From a virus: 22,439 bases of DNA. The translations under genes were made by a program, and so were the position numbers. The notes beneath the pieces were generated by a model. It saw nothing but the letters and a program-made list of their open reading frames with translations, had not been told where the DNA came from and did no database searches. Shown here piece by piece: positions 9,901-17,202 of this stretch; the first letter of the stretch is position 1, and each line of letters starts with the position of its first letter. The DNA lies in the IMG/VR virus record IMGVR_UViG_3300042294_004974, positions 1 to 22,439 of that record; one strand, given 5' to 3'.

Positions 9901-12028
9901 TGATAACCAAAAATACAGTAATCAAAAAAATACTGATGGTGTTAAATTAATATATAATAGTGGTTATTCATATAGTCCTGTTCTTTATTTATCAAGAGAT
10001 ACTGTTACTTTAAATTTTAGAACAGAAGGATTTAAACCCGATATTAGTGTAACAGCTCTTAATAGTGGATCTAATAATATTGTTGGATATATTCCCAATG
10101 GTTTTCCATTAAGTAGTACTTATAAAATAATTTCTAATTTTGGAAATTTTGATGATGAACCTACAGGACTAAATAATTTTTACACAGGTTCTTCAGGTAC
10201 AGATAATGTTAATTTATTACCAACATACAGTTCAAGTCTTTCTACTCAATATGCTATTCAAGTAACAGCTTCTATTCAAGTAACAGAATCAATTACTCAA
10301 CAAGGATTTGTAACATATGAATTAGGAGCATATAAACATAATGCCTCTAACCCTTTAGATTTAGCAAACTCAGGTAGTTATTTAGTATCGTCTGTTTCTG
10401 CTAGCTATGTTAATCTACTTGCTCAAACATATACTAATGCTTCAGGATTAGTAGGTATGAATGTTACTCAATCATTTACTTTTTCTACATTATCAGCTTG
10501 GAATACTTTTACTAAAAAAACTCCTTCTAACAGATTAATCGTTACTGTAACAAACTCAACCCGTTTTGTATCTGGTACTAATAGATACTCTACTACTTTT
10601 TTAGTAAATATAAATGAACCTTTACAAGGTAACGAATTTATAGAAATAGGACATGCTAATGGTACTGTTTTTCATATAATTGTAGATGAAATTATTGTTG
10701 ATAATGGTGAGATAAATTCTCAAATTATAAAATTATCTACAAGAATTCAAGACATAATACAATTACCTACAAGTACATTTAATACTTGGATACAAGGAGG
10801 ACTTTTTACTGGTGTTGGAATTTCAGAACTAACTTCTAATTCATTTAAATTTACCTTTGAACATAGAGAAACATTTAGTAATAGTTTAGTAGGAGGTGCT
10901 GCTTATACAAGTTATTTTGGTATAGCAAATGAAGGAACATTTACTCCTGGAAGCGACATATATGATGGTTCAACATTATTAGTATCTGCCGGAACTACAC
11001 TATATAAATACACTTTAAAAGATATGGATCTAACCACAGGTGCTGGTACAACTAGAATCTTATTTTCTAAAGATAGTGAACTTCAACTTAGATATAAAAA
11101 CAATCCATCTTCAACGACATCATTAAGATATATACCAAATTTTATGGATGCTGGTACTTATGATAATTATGTATTATTTTCAACATTTTATCTTCCAATA
11201 GCAGATATGAATGGTTTATATAATATACCTGATACTTCTCTTGTTGCTATAAAGGATAGTGGTAAAACGTTAAATCTTAATTTATCATTAAATAATTATT
11301 TTATAGCAGAAGGAGATAAATTAACATTTATTTTAAAACAAAAAGCAATTTCCCTTCCATGGAATGGATTTTATAAAGCCCAATTTAATTCTAATATACA
11401 AAATAAAATTAAAGTAAGTGGTGATTCTAATATTAGAGCAATTACAAACGATAATATAGCTTTACTAAACCCAACATTAAGTTTAAGACAAGATCCATCA
11501 AATAATAATTTTACTACCTTATATCTTAATTCAGATTTAAGTAGCGTATATACCCCTCTTACTTCATCAGGAGACCAAATATTTTATGCACCTAATATCG
11601 AAGGTGATATATCAGATATTTATAGTAAATATGGAGACGTTGATTATGCTTTTCATATGAATATAGGTGATTCTATTATTTTAAAAGATGCTAGAAATTT
11701 CACCTATGAATTTGGAGTTAAAGAAGTAGTTTATGATAGCGTTAATAAATGCTATGGATTTAAATTACTTTCAACAATGGATTCAACTTTATTTAATGAA
11801 TTATTTTTTGATACTGATAATAAAAGGTATTTTGAAATATTATATTTAAATAAAATTAAAGACGAAACTAACGTTCTAGCAGTATTTACTAAAAAAGATG
11901 GTAGAACATCATATGGATTTATTATTCCTGATAATTTACATCCTGATGTTTTAGCAAATATAGATACAATAACAAAAGAAGTAAAACAAAAATTATTAGC
12001 TGATCAACAAGGAACAGTAACAGGTTAA
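6932..12028 (+). CDS. Giant baseplate/tail structural protein, possible gp7/P2 gpI-like wedge part
   Basis: 1698 residues, the largest gene in the window. No enzyme motif is seen. About residues 442-470 hold F-I-L-D-D-C-S-N-D-Q-Y-I-V-F-I-N-M, and about 556-580 hold N-L-P-Y-L-V-K-N-K-G-T-V-A-G-V-E-G-L. The K-G-T-x-x-G motif before a glycine-rich helix resembles P2 gpI-type tail proteins, which correspond to T4 gp7 in the wedge. About 725-740 hold a conserved-looking F-K-M-I-T-D-F-V-P-A-R. The C-terminal two thirds look like a series of Ser/Thr/Asn-rich beta modules typical of tail peripheral proteins. The N-terminus overlaps the preceding small gene by eight bases. A gp7-like wedge fused to peripheral or fibre-anchoring modules fits position and motifs, but is not proven. 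It could instead be a long side-fibre base. Confidence 0.5.
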   Translation: MANIQIVGEILNSSTISRYSDQDTNLIASQEIQDDFGASNDYIEYYIYDAGGNLLNSTYEYNDFKLPSNSSLTPPPNSSTSNTINSIPSTDVGIVSNTNTQSGSLYPIIEIDPVQDLQNNEYTSGEFVVQYNFFRNKIGNPTSSFFIKEISPDRTEIGIISTTLTNEEIEQGFNTLVSEISGSIYFVDYLLNFGNNQQVLTVNVALNKLDSGYEMYFKLYDPLPEDIVEKTSLWVVDEKVDPYTFNINLDTLILPPPSLQLRGPNFNIPIEQQGTISTSYQNYDNLLNNLQSIQSSSYSKILNLLTTQSIDINVNYTNFSEFSFFGSSKQRLENFYTKVKEIEDYNNLINTYVPNVATTSSLQLEISSSRNNINDIVSKFDGFEYYLYFESSSYAWPKLNSTLPYTLLSTGSAIALNWYNAYTSSAESYDNNNVNLLKNTLPSFILDDCSNDQYIVFINMMGQYFDNIWIFLKAITDVNLANNNLEQGVSKDLVYHVLKSYGIKLYNSQGGEDLDQFLIGANSGSAVFDNNFSPTGSYLNNIPRKDLLSEIYKRIYHNLPYLVKNKGTVAGVEGLITTFGITGSILNTKEFGGGTKSSLLKGYNNEKVRIVDNTITGSVLSAFIPLQQSPTASNEFRDDDLNYLDVSFSPQTQIDTYISGAIASNNPTFILDDYIGDPRQQYDNVYPDLETQQKLYFETGVPGYSGFTGSFMDYNGFIRLIQFFDNALFKMITDFVPARTSLSTGVTINSPVLERNKVSYAEPLVNNQFVYDADYNDSTRISPQYGQLYDNLTGSKAAFFTGELSGSGIDIYNNYFEPANSNYYLHPTSSLTTNDLDIFNHSDFNVMLNNVTSSRLSLTRQGIEYIIGNTGSLLNRTILTPVQLQDSYQSLTSYNTSRYSGSKVTSATYNTYTIGDESFGKTAAIDHQVRKIALFSEIKSSSLFSNYNNVAIKYLVDEFGGLTELNQRNENWEEVQNTFKQSSTLAISQFDNQKYSNQKNTDGVKLIYNSGYSYSPVLYLSRDTVTLNFRTEGFKPDISVTALNSGSNNIVGYIPNGFPLSSTYKIISNFGNFDDEPTGLNNFYTGSSGTDNVNLLPTYSSSLSTQYAIQVTASIQVTESITQQGFVTYELGAYKHNASNPLDLANSGSYLVSSVSASYVNLLAQTYTNASGLVGMNVTQSFTFSTLSAWNTFTKKTPSNRLIVTVTNSTRFVSGTNRYSTTFLVNINEPLQGNEFIEIGHANGTVFHIIVDEIIVDNGEINSQIIKLSTRIQDIIQLPTSTFNTWIQGGLFTGVGISELTSNSFKFTFEHRETFSNSLVGGAAYTSYFGIANEGTFTPGSDIYDGSTLLVSAGTTLYKYTLKDMDLTTGAGTTRILFSKDSELQLRYKNNPSSTTSLRYIPNFMDAGTYDNYVLFSTFYLPIADMNGLYNIPDTSLVAIKDSGKTLNLNLSLNNYFIAEGDKLTFILKQKAISLPWNGFYKAQFNSNIQNKIKVSGDSNIRAITNDNIALLNPTLSLRQDPSNNNFTTLYLNSDLSSVYTPLTSSGDQIFYAPNIEGDISDIYSKYGDVDYAFHMNIGDSIILKDARNFTYEFGVKEVVYDSVNKCYGFKLLSTMDSTLFNELFFDTDNKRYFEILYLNKIKDETNVLAVFTKKDGRTSYGFIIPDNLHPDVLANIDTITKEVKQKLLADQQGTVTG

Positions 12029-12060
12029 TAATAATAACTCATAAATTTTTTAATTTTAAT

Positions 12061-12069
12061 ATATTTATA
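12061..12069 (+). promoter_or_regulatory. ATATTTATA motif, candidate late promoter element
   Basis: Located in the 59-base gap after the giant gene, 18 bases before the ATG at 12088, within a run of A and T that holds no other structure I can support. Same nine bases as the other five upstream motifs. Confidence 0.4.
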
Positions 12070-12087
12070 ATATATACATAACACAAT

Positions 12088-12753
12088 ATGGCAATATTAA
12101 ATAACAGCACAGTAACAGTAGATGCTATTTTAACCACAAAAGGACGTGAATTATTAGCACGTAATGATGGTTCCTTTCAAATTACCCAATTTTCTTTAGG
12201 AGATGATGAAATTGATTATACTTTGTATAATCCGTTACACCCTTCAGGTTCAGCATTTTATGGTGAAGCAATAGAGGCAATGCCTGTAATTGAAGCTTTC
12301 CCTAATGAATCTCAAATAATGAGATACAAATTAGTAACTTTACCTCGTGGTACAAGTAGACTACCAGTAGTTAATTTAGGATATAGTAGCATTATTTTAA
12401 AACAAGGTGCTTCATTAACAATTACTCCTCAAACACTTAATTATTTAGGTGCTACTTCAACATTTGAAGCTAATGGATACATTGCTACCGTAGCAGATAG
12501 TAGATTATTATCATCATTCCAAGGAACTGGTGTAACAACAACTACTACTGGTATTACAGATTTAAATACCACTACTGGCACAGTATTATCGTTAAGTCAA
12601 CTAGGTACTTCGTTTACCATAACCGGTACTACAATTAATACTTTATTTGGATCAACGTTGACTTCATTATCAACTACTATAACAGTTATTGGTAGAGATA
12701 GTGGTGCTAGAGTAACAATTCCATTAAACATACAAAAAGTATCAACAACCTAA
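12088..12753 (+). CDS. Structural protein of the fibre/decoration region, unknown family
   Basis: 221 residues. The N-terminal half is distinctive (T-V-D-A-I-L-T-T-K-G-R-E-L-L-A-R, then F-S-L-G-D-D-E-I-D-Y, and later Y-K-L-V-T-L-P-R-G-T), reminiscent of conserved virion proteins where the first 30 residues form a docking helix and strand. The C-terminal 100 residues are Thr/Ser-rich and almost lysine-free (T-G-V-T-T-T-T-T-G-I-T-D), probably a beta domain similar to bacterial Ig-like folds. It is separated from the giant gene by 59 bases containing a promoter-like motif and is followed 13 bases later by another structural gene. It could be a fibre-attachment or collar protein. I cannot name the family. 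Confidence 0.5.
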   Translation: MAILNNSTVTVDAILTTKGRELLARNDGSFQITQFSLGDDEIDYTLYNPLHPSGSAFYGEAIEAMPVIEAFPNESQIMRYKLVTLPRGTSRLPVVNLGYSSIILKQGASLTITPQTLNYLGATSTFEANGYIATVADSRLLSSFQGTGVTTTTTGITDLNTTTGTVLSLSQLGTSFTITGTTINTLFGSTLTSLSTTITVIGRDSGARVTIPLNIQKVSTT

Positions 12754-12766
12754 TTTAAAATAAAAT

Positions 12767-13738
12767 ATGTCATTTGTAAGATATAATACAGAAGATTCAG
12801 TAATAAGTGCAGAAACCGTTGTAGCTGGTTTATGGAGTGGAGATAACAATAATTTATCTACTTTTTTTACAGCAAGTGGATACACTGAATATTATTTAGA
12901 TGTATATAATACAGGATCTACCGCTTCAGGATCATCAATTCAATTTGATATTCAATATGGAAATCTTTATGGATCTGGATCTACTGCTATAAATGCTTCT
13001 GTTCCTGGTAATACACCAAGTAGAATAGTTTATGGTCAATATAGAAATTTAGTTTATGGAACTGAAAATACTAATTTTAGTTTTGATGGTGGTAATACAA
13101 CGTCAAATGAAATTTTTATAATTAATATTTCTAGAGCAAGATATAAAGAATCTTTATTACCTGGATCATTTAATTTAAAATTAACTAGTGGAAGTAGAAC
13201 ATTTAATTTAACTGATGATAGTGGTACTACTAATTTAACTCGTTTTGTTGGAGAAAATAGATATTTTAATATTATAAGTGGAAGTAATGGTAGTGGTAGT
13301 ATGTCTGATACTGTTTATTATGGTTTATTCTTTCCTGATTTAGATATTATAATATTAAACCCAAGTTCTTCAATATCATCTTCTATAGGACCGGCTACTG
13401 GAACCAATAATCATTTAAGATTATTTACATCCATATCATCAGGAAGTTATGGTGTAAATTCAGGTAGTTTTCAATTAAAGTCTCAAGAAACTGTTTCATC
13501 TCGTTTCTTCTTTACTCGTGTAAAAAATAGTGATTTTAATTATACTACTAATCCATCTATTATAGATGATAACGGAAACTTATTATATACAACATTAATT
13601 AATAACCCACAAACATACATTACTACAGTAGGTATGTATAATGACAATAATGAGTTATTAGCTGTAGCAAAATTATCTAAACCATTAGTTAAAGATTTTA
13701 CAAAAGAAGCCCTTATTCGAGTTAAGTTAGATTATTAA
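12767..13738 (+). CDS. Tail-associated structural protein with a C-terminal module shared with the 20444 gene
   Basis: 323 residues, rich in Ser, Gly, Thr and Asn. Residues 247-323 (bases 13505-13738) contain F-F-T-R-V-K-N-S-D-F-N-Y, N-P-S-I-I and Y-I-T-T-V-G-M-Y-N-D-N-N-E-L-L-A-V-A-K. The same module makes up most of the 100-residue protein at 20444-20746, so the two are paralogues over this domain. The N-terminal 245 residues are beta-rich with G-S-G-S spacers and no enzymatic motif. It starts at ATG 12767 after an A-rich leader and ends five bases before the large Hint-bearing stalk gene. A fibre-attachment or decoration role is likely from context. Confidence 0.55.
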   Translation: MSFVRYNTEDSVISAETVVAGLWSGDNNNLSTFFTASGYTEYYLDVYNTGSTASGSSIQFDIQYGNLYGSGSTAINASVPGNTPSRIVYGQYRNLVYGTENTNFSFDGGNTTSNEIFIINISRARYKESLLPGSFNLKLTSGSRTFNLTDDSGTTNLTRFVGENRYFNIISGSNGSGSMSDTVYYGLFFPDLDIIILNPSSSISSSIGPATGTNNHLRLFTSISSGSYGVNSGSFQLKSQETVSSRFFFTRVKNSDFNYTTNPSIIDDNGNLLYTTLINNPQTYITTVGMYNDNNELLAVAKLSKPLVKDFTKEALIRVKLDY

Positions 13739-13743
13739 TATGT

Positions 13744-16700
13744 ATGTCATCATTCAAAAAACTCAACTCTTCAGATGTTACGATAGTACCATATGCTGCC
13801 AATAAACAATGGGACTTAGATTTTTGTGCTTATCCAACCGATGACTCTTACATAACAATTTATAAAGGTACTAAATTAACTAGTAGCTTTGATCCTGAAA
13901 CAGATCCAAAAACCGATGGACAATATGAAAGATTAATATATGATTCTATTAATCATTTATTTTATCAATCATATAGTGGGAGTTTATTAAACACCTCTTC
14001 TTTAGCTAATTCAATATTTTATGAATCAGCATCTGAACAAAGACGTACTCAATCTTATTTTAATTATAACGAAAATCCTGCATTAATTAAAAATTTCCCA
14101 TCAGGAAATTTAGAAGGTATTCGTGTACTAGCTATTAATCAAGGAATATTTGGTTCACAAGTATTACCTTACAATTTTATACTATCTTCATCAGCTTATT
14201 TTGTTGTTGATGATGGTAAAGGAAATTTATTTGATATTGCTAATGCTATTGGTAGTGATTATGTTAGTGCTAGTTATGTTTCTGGAGGATATTTTACAGA
14301 ATTTATAACAGGATCTGATCATATTGGAAATGTATTTTATGCTCATGGTTTAGGAGTGATTACTGATCAAAATTATCAGTTAATGTTCCCATTACCTCCA
14401 CTAGCTAATAACGATAATTATACTTATAAATTAAGTGATCCTCAAAAACCAATTACTCCATTAGATAATGACGTAGCTAGAAGTGGTACATTAGTACCTT
14501 CTTCAATAATATTATCTGGTAGTCAATCATCCTTTTTTAATATTCAATCTAATGGTACTGGTAGTGTAACAGCTAGTGTTACTGGTTTATATAAAACATA
14601 TTATACTGTTGGAGCTAGTTTAGGTAATGGATGTCCTAATTTAATAAGTAATCAAGCTTTAATTAAAGTAAATATTACTGATCCGGATTGTGATTTTACA
14701 TTTATAGCAGTAAGAGTACCAGATCCATCACCATCTCCTACTCCTAGTATTACTCCAAGTATTACTCTATCAAATACCCCAACTCCCACAACTACTCCAA
14801 GTTTAACACCATCAATTACATCCACACCAAGTATAACTCCATCAATTACATCTACACCAAGTATAACACCATCAATTACATCCACCCCATCACCTTCACC
14901 TATTGATTGTAGTGTTAACGGGGGATCTGCTGTAATTATTCCACCATCACCTTCACCATCACCTTCAATATCACCTTCAATAACACCATCAATATCTATT
15001 AGCTCAACACCTTCAATTACTCCTTCAGTAACCCCTTCATTAAGTATAAGTGCTACTCCATCAGTAACTCCTTCTATTAGTATTAGTACTACACCTTCAA
15101 TAACACCTTCAATATCTATTAGTCAAACTCCAAGTATAACACCATCAATAACTCCTTCAATATCTATTAGTCAAACTCCTAGCATAACACCTTCAATAAC
15201 ACCTTCTATTACTATAACACCAAGTATAACACCATCAATTACACCTACAATTTCAGTTAGTCCTACTTTAGAAGCTTCTCCATCAACAACTCCTTCAGTA
15301 ACTCCTTCAATTACACCAAGTATTAGTTTAACCCCTTCAATAACACCTAGTATTTCAATTACTCCTAGTATATCAATCACTCCGAGTATATCAATTACTC
15401 CAAGTATAACAATAACACCAAGCATTACACCGTCAAATTCAATTACACCTAGTATTAGTTTAACACCTTCAATTACCACGACACCATCAATAACAATTAC
15501 TCCTAGTATTACTAGTACACCATCAGTAACTCCTAGTATTACTATTACGCCATCAATTACACCTAGTATATCAATAAGTGCAACACCATCAATTACACCT
15601 AGTATTACTATTACCTCAACACCATCAATAACTCCTTCGATATCAATAAGTACAACACCAAGCATTACTCCTAGTATTACAATAAGTGCAACACCATCAA
15701 TTACACCTAGTATTACTAGCACACCTTCAATTACACCTTCAATATCTATAAGTGCAACACCTTCGGTAACTCCTTCAATATCTATAAGTGCAACACCAAG
15801 TGTAACACCTTCAATTAGTATATCTAGTACACCAAGTATTACCCCTAGTATATCTATTAGTGCAACTCCTAGCGTAACACCAAGTATTTCAATATCAAAT
15901 ACTCCTAGTGTAACACCTAGTATAAGTATATCTAGAACACCTTCAATAACTCCTTCTATTAGTATATCAAAAACACCTTCAGTAACACCATCAATTACTC
16001 CATCACCATCACCAGCAGATATAGGAACTATAACTGTAAAAAACATAGAAGACTCACCAGGTTGTGCTAGTACATCAGCTGCTAGAAATGGTACTTATGA
16101 TTTATTTGCCAGTGGTAATAATACAGTATCAGGATCAATAGCTGTAGATGTTACATTTGCTGGTTCTATTTCTTCTGATTGCTACGGTAGTGTATCATTA
16201 TATGTTAATAGCACAACAAGAGGAAATTTATTTGCAGGTAGTGATGGTAATAACGATAATCCTACTGTAACATCAGGCACATATACAAGACAAGCAGGAG
16301 AAAATATAAGTATAACAGGATCTTTTGTCGCAGCTGAACCTCCTCCTCCATGTTTTGTTGCCGGAACTATGATTACTTTATCTGATGGAAATCAGGCAGC
16401 AATTGAAACATTATCAGTTGGAGTTGAATTAGAATCTTCTTTAATTAATACCCTAGAAGATACTAATAACGTTGCTGCTTTATATGAATGGTCTTCAAAT
16501 GAATTATTAGAAACTAGAACTACATCTACTATAGCTAAATTCTACCCTGAAGATGTTACTAAAACTATTATTGTAAATAATGGTCTATTAGAAGCTACTG
16601 AAAATCACACCCAGTTGGCGAAAGTTGACGATTCATGGAGAATGATTAGTATGGAAGAATTAACAGTTGGTAATATATTATATGCTTCTAACGGTGATTT

Positions 16701-16818
16701 AATACCTGTAACTAGTATTGAAATTAATACAGAACCTAGAACAGTTTACAAATTAACATTATCGGAAGAGTCTCATACTTACTTTGCTAATAACATATTA
16801 ACTCACAATATTAAATAA
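13744..16818 (+). CDS. Stalk-type tail fibre/adhesin with Pro-Ser-Ile-Thr repeats and a C-terminal Hint domain
   Basis: 1024 residues in four parts. (1) Residues 1-327 are a non-repetitive head beginning F-K-K-L-N-S-S-D-V-T-I-V-P-Y, probably the virion-docking part. (2) Residues 328-758 are a long P-S-I-T-P-S-I-S-type stalk, interrupted at about 387-399 by a short Cys-containing segment (I-D-C-S-V-N-G-G). (3) Residues 759-869 are a beta module with S-T-T-R-G-N-L-F and T-R-Q-A-G-E-N-I, also present at the end of the 17203 gene. (4) Residues 870-1024 are a Hint/intein-like domain: C-F-V-A-G-T-M-I-T-L-S-D-G at 870, T-E-N-H at 952-955, and Y-F-A-N-N-I-L-T-H-N near the end. The stalk has almost no charged residues. 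The product is inferred to be a receptor-binding or adhesive fibre that may process itself. A SET-domain gene follows after five bases. Confidence 0.7.
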   Translation: MSSFKKLNSSDVTIVPYAANKQWDLDFCAYPTDDSYITIYKGTKLTSSFDPETDPKTDGQYERLIYDSINHLFYQSYSGSLLNTSSLANSIFYESASEQRRTQSYFNYNENPALIKNFPSGNLEGIRVLAINQGIFGSQVLPYNFILSSSAYFVVDDGKGNLFDIANAIGSDYVSASYVSGGYFTEFITGSDHIGNVFYAHGLGVITDQNYQLMFPLPPLANNDNYTYKLSDPQKPITPLDNDVARSGTLVPSSIILSGSQSSFFNIQSNGTGSVTASVTGLYKTYYTVGASLGNGCPNLISNQALIKVNITDPDCDFTFIAVRVPDPSPSPTPSITPSITLSNTPTPTTTPSLTPSITSTPSITPSITSTPSITPSITSTPSPSPIDCSVNGGSAVIIPPSPSPSPSISPSITPSISISSTPSITPSVTPSLSISATPSVTPSISISTTPSITPSISISQTPSITPSITPSISISQTPSITPSITPSITITPSITPSITPTISVSPTLEASPSTTPSVTPSITPSISLTPSITPSISITPSISITPSISITPSITITPSITPSNSITPSISLTPSITTTPSITITPSITSTPSVTPSITITPSITPSISISATPSITPSITITSTPSITPSISISTTPSITPSITISATPSITPSITSTPSITPSISISATPSVTPSISISATPSVTPSISISSTPSITPSISISATPSVTPSISISNTPSVTPSISISRTPSITPSISISKTPSVTPSITPSPSPADIGTITVKNIEDSPGCASTSAARNGTYDLFASGNNTVSGSIAVDVTFAGSISSDCYGSVSLYVNSTTRGNLFAGSDGNNDNPTVTSGTYTRQAGENISITGSFVAAEPPPPCFVAGTMITLSDGNQAAIETLSVGVELESSLINTLEDTNNVAALYEWSSNELLETRTTSTIAKFYPEDVTKTIIVNNGLLEATENHTQLAKVDDSWRMISMEELTVGNILYASNGDLIPVTSIEINTEPRTVYKLTLSEESHTYFANNILTHNIK
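14725..16017 (+). repeat. Coding Pro-Ser-Ile-Thr stalk repeat, long block
   Basis: The encoded protein repeats P-S-I-T-P-S-I-S, P-S-V-T and S-A-T-P variants, mostly as 12-base (four-codon) steps. Longer super-repeats such as I-S-I-S-A-T-P-S-V-T-P-S recur in the second half. Synonymous codons vary widely: serine is written TCA, TCT, AGT or AGC, and threonine ACA, ACT, ACC or ACG. The DNA is therefore much less repetitive than the peptide. A non-repeat insert lies at about 14902-14940. Confidence 0.95.
16351..16818 (+). other. Hint/intein-like autoprocessing domain at the fibre C-terminus
   Basis: Part of the 13744-16818 gene. It begins at Cys870 after P-P-P-P and ends at His1021-Asn1022, followed only by Ile-Lys and the stop. 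Intein/Hint hallmarks are visible: block A C-F-V-A-G-T-x-I-x-L-x-D-G, block B T-x-x-H (Thr952, His955), a middle E-E-L-T-V-G-N-I-L, block F V-Y-K-L-T-L-S-E-E-S-H-T-Y-F-A, and block G H-N. At about 153 residues it is the size of a minimal Hint domain with no homing endonuclease. The residue after Asn is Ile rather than Cys, Ser or Thr, so normal splicing is not expected. Cleavage or ester formation at Cys870, as in bacterial intein-like domains, is the likelier outcome. Confidence 0.85.
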
Positions 16819-16823
16819 AAAAT

Positions 16824-17156
16824 ATGTTTGAATTAAGAGAATCAGATGTTAACGGAACCGGAGTTTTTGCTACACAGGATATTCCTTCAGGTACTGAATT
16901 AGGAATATGGTGCTGCAAAGATGTATCAAAAGGAGTACGTTACCTTTTTAATGAAGGAATGGAATGTAAATGGTATGAAACAGCTATTTTAGGCAGATAC
17001 TGTAACCATAGTTCAACCCCGAATACATCAGTTACTAAAAATAATGATGAGCTAATATTAATATCAAATGGTATATTAAATGGAGAAGAAATATTAACTA
17101 ATTATAATTGGGCTACTGAACATATTGGATATAATATAGATACTTCAGGATTATAA
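16824..17156 (+). CDS. Small SET-domain protein (putative protein lysine methyltransferase)
   Basis: 110 residues forming essentially only a SET domain. The motifs in order are G-T-G-V-F-A-T-Q-D-I-P-S-G-T at 11-24, R-Y-C-N-H-S-S-T-P-N at 58-67 (the N-H-S/x-x-P-N signature of S-adenosylmethionine and target binding) and N-G-E-E-I-L-T-N-Y at 86-94 with the catalytic-site tyrosine. Pre-SET and post-SET cysteine clusters are absent. Family members transfer methyl groups from S-adenosylmethionine to lysine side chains of proteins. The gene begins five bases after the Hint-bearing fibre gene and is followed by another stalk gene, so it is very probably co-expressed with virion fibres. Its target is unknown. 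The nearly lysine-free stalks are poor candidates, whereas the fibre heads or host proteins are possible. Confidence 0.82.
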   Translation: MFELRESDVNGTGVFATQDIPSGTELGIWCCKDVSKGVRYLFNEGMECKWYETAILGRYCNHSSTPNTSVTKNNDELILISNGILNGEEILTNYNWATEHIGYNIDTSGL

Positions 17157-17181
17157 AAAATATTAAAATAAAATTAATTAT

Positions 17182-17190
17182 ATATTTATA
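17182..17190 (+). promoter_or_regulatory. ATATTTATA motif, candidate late promoter element
   Basis: In the 46-base gap between the SET-domain gene and the second stalk gene, 12 bases before the ATG at 17203. The gap is otherwise A/T-rich with no hairpin I would call a terminator. Confidence 0.4.
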
Positions 17191-17202
17191 AAACATTAAA
17201 CA

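Noticed and set aside
12029-12060. A terminator hairpin after the giant gene
   Set aside because: Only a very short A/T palindrome (AAATT...AATTT) is present, too weak to call in such AT-rich DNA.
14725-16017. CRISPR array
   Set aside because: The repetition is in frame at a four-codon period with no unique spacers between constant repeats, and it sits inside a single coding frame.
15171-16046. A 291-residue open frame on the minus strand with I-L-G-V-I-D-G-V repeats, and similar shorter ones at 14652-14885, 17304-17759 and 18845-19258
   Set aside because: They are antisense images of the stalk repeats: the reverse complement of Pro-Ser-Ile-Thr codons reads as Gly-Val-Ile-Asp/Leu-type codons without stops. 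The sense frames belong to long genes with clear modules on either side.
16351-16818. A true splicing intein with a lost C-extein or a frameshifted downstream half
   Set aside because: The residue after the terminal Asn is Ile, not Cys, Ser or Thr. The stop follows two codons later, and the next gene (SET domain) is in its own complete unit with a good start, so no broken extein is seen.
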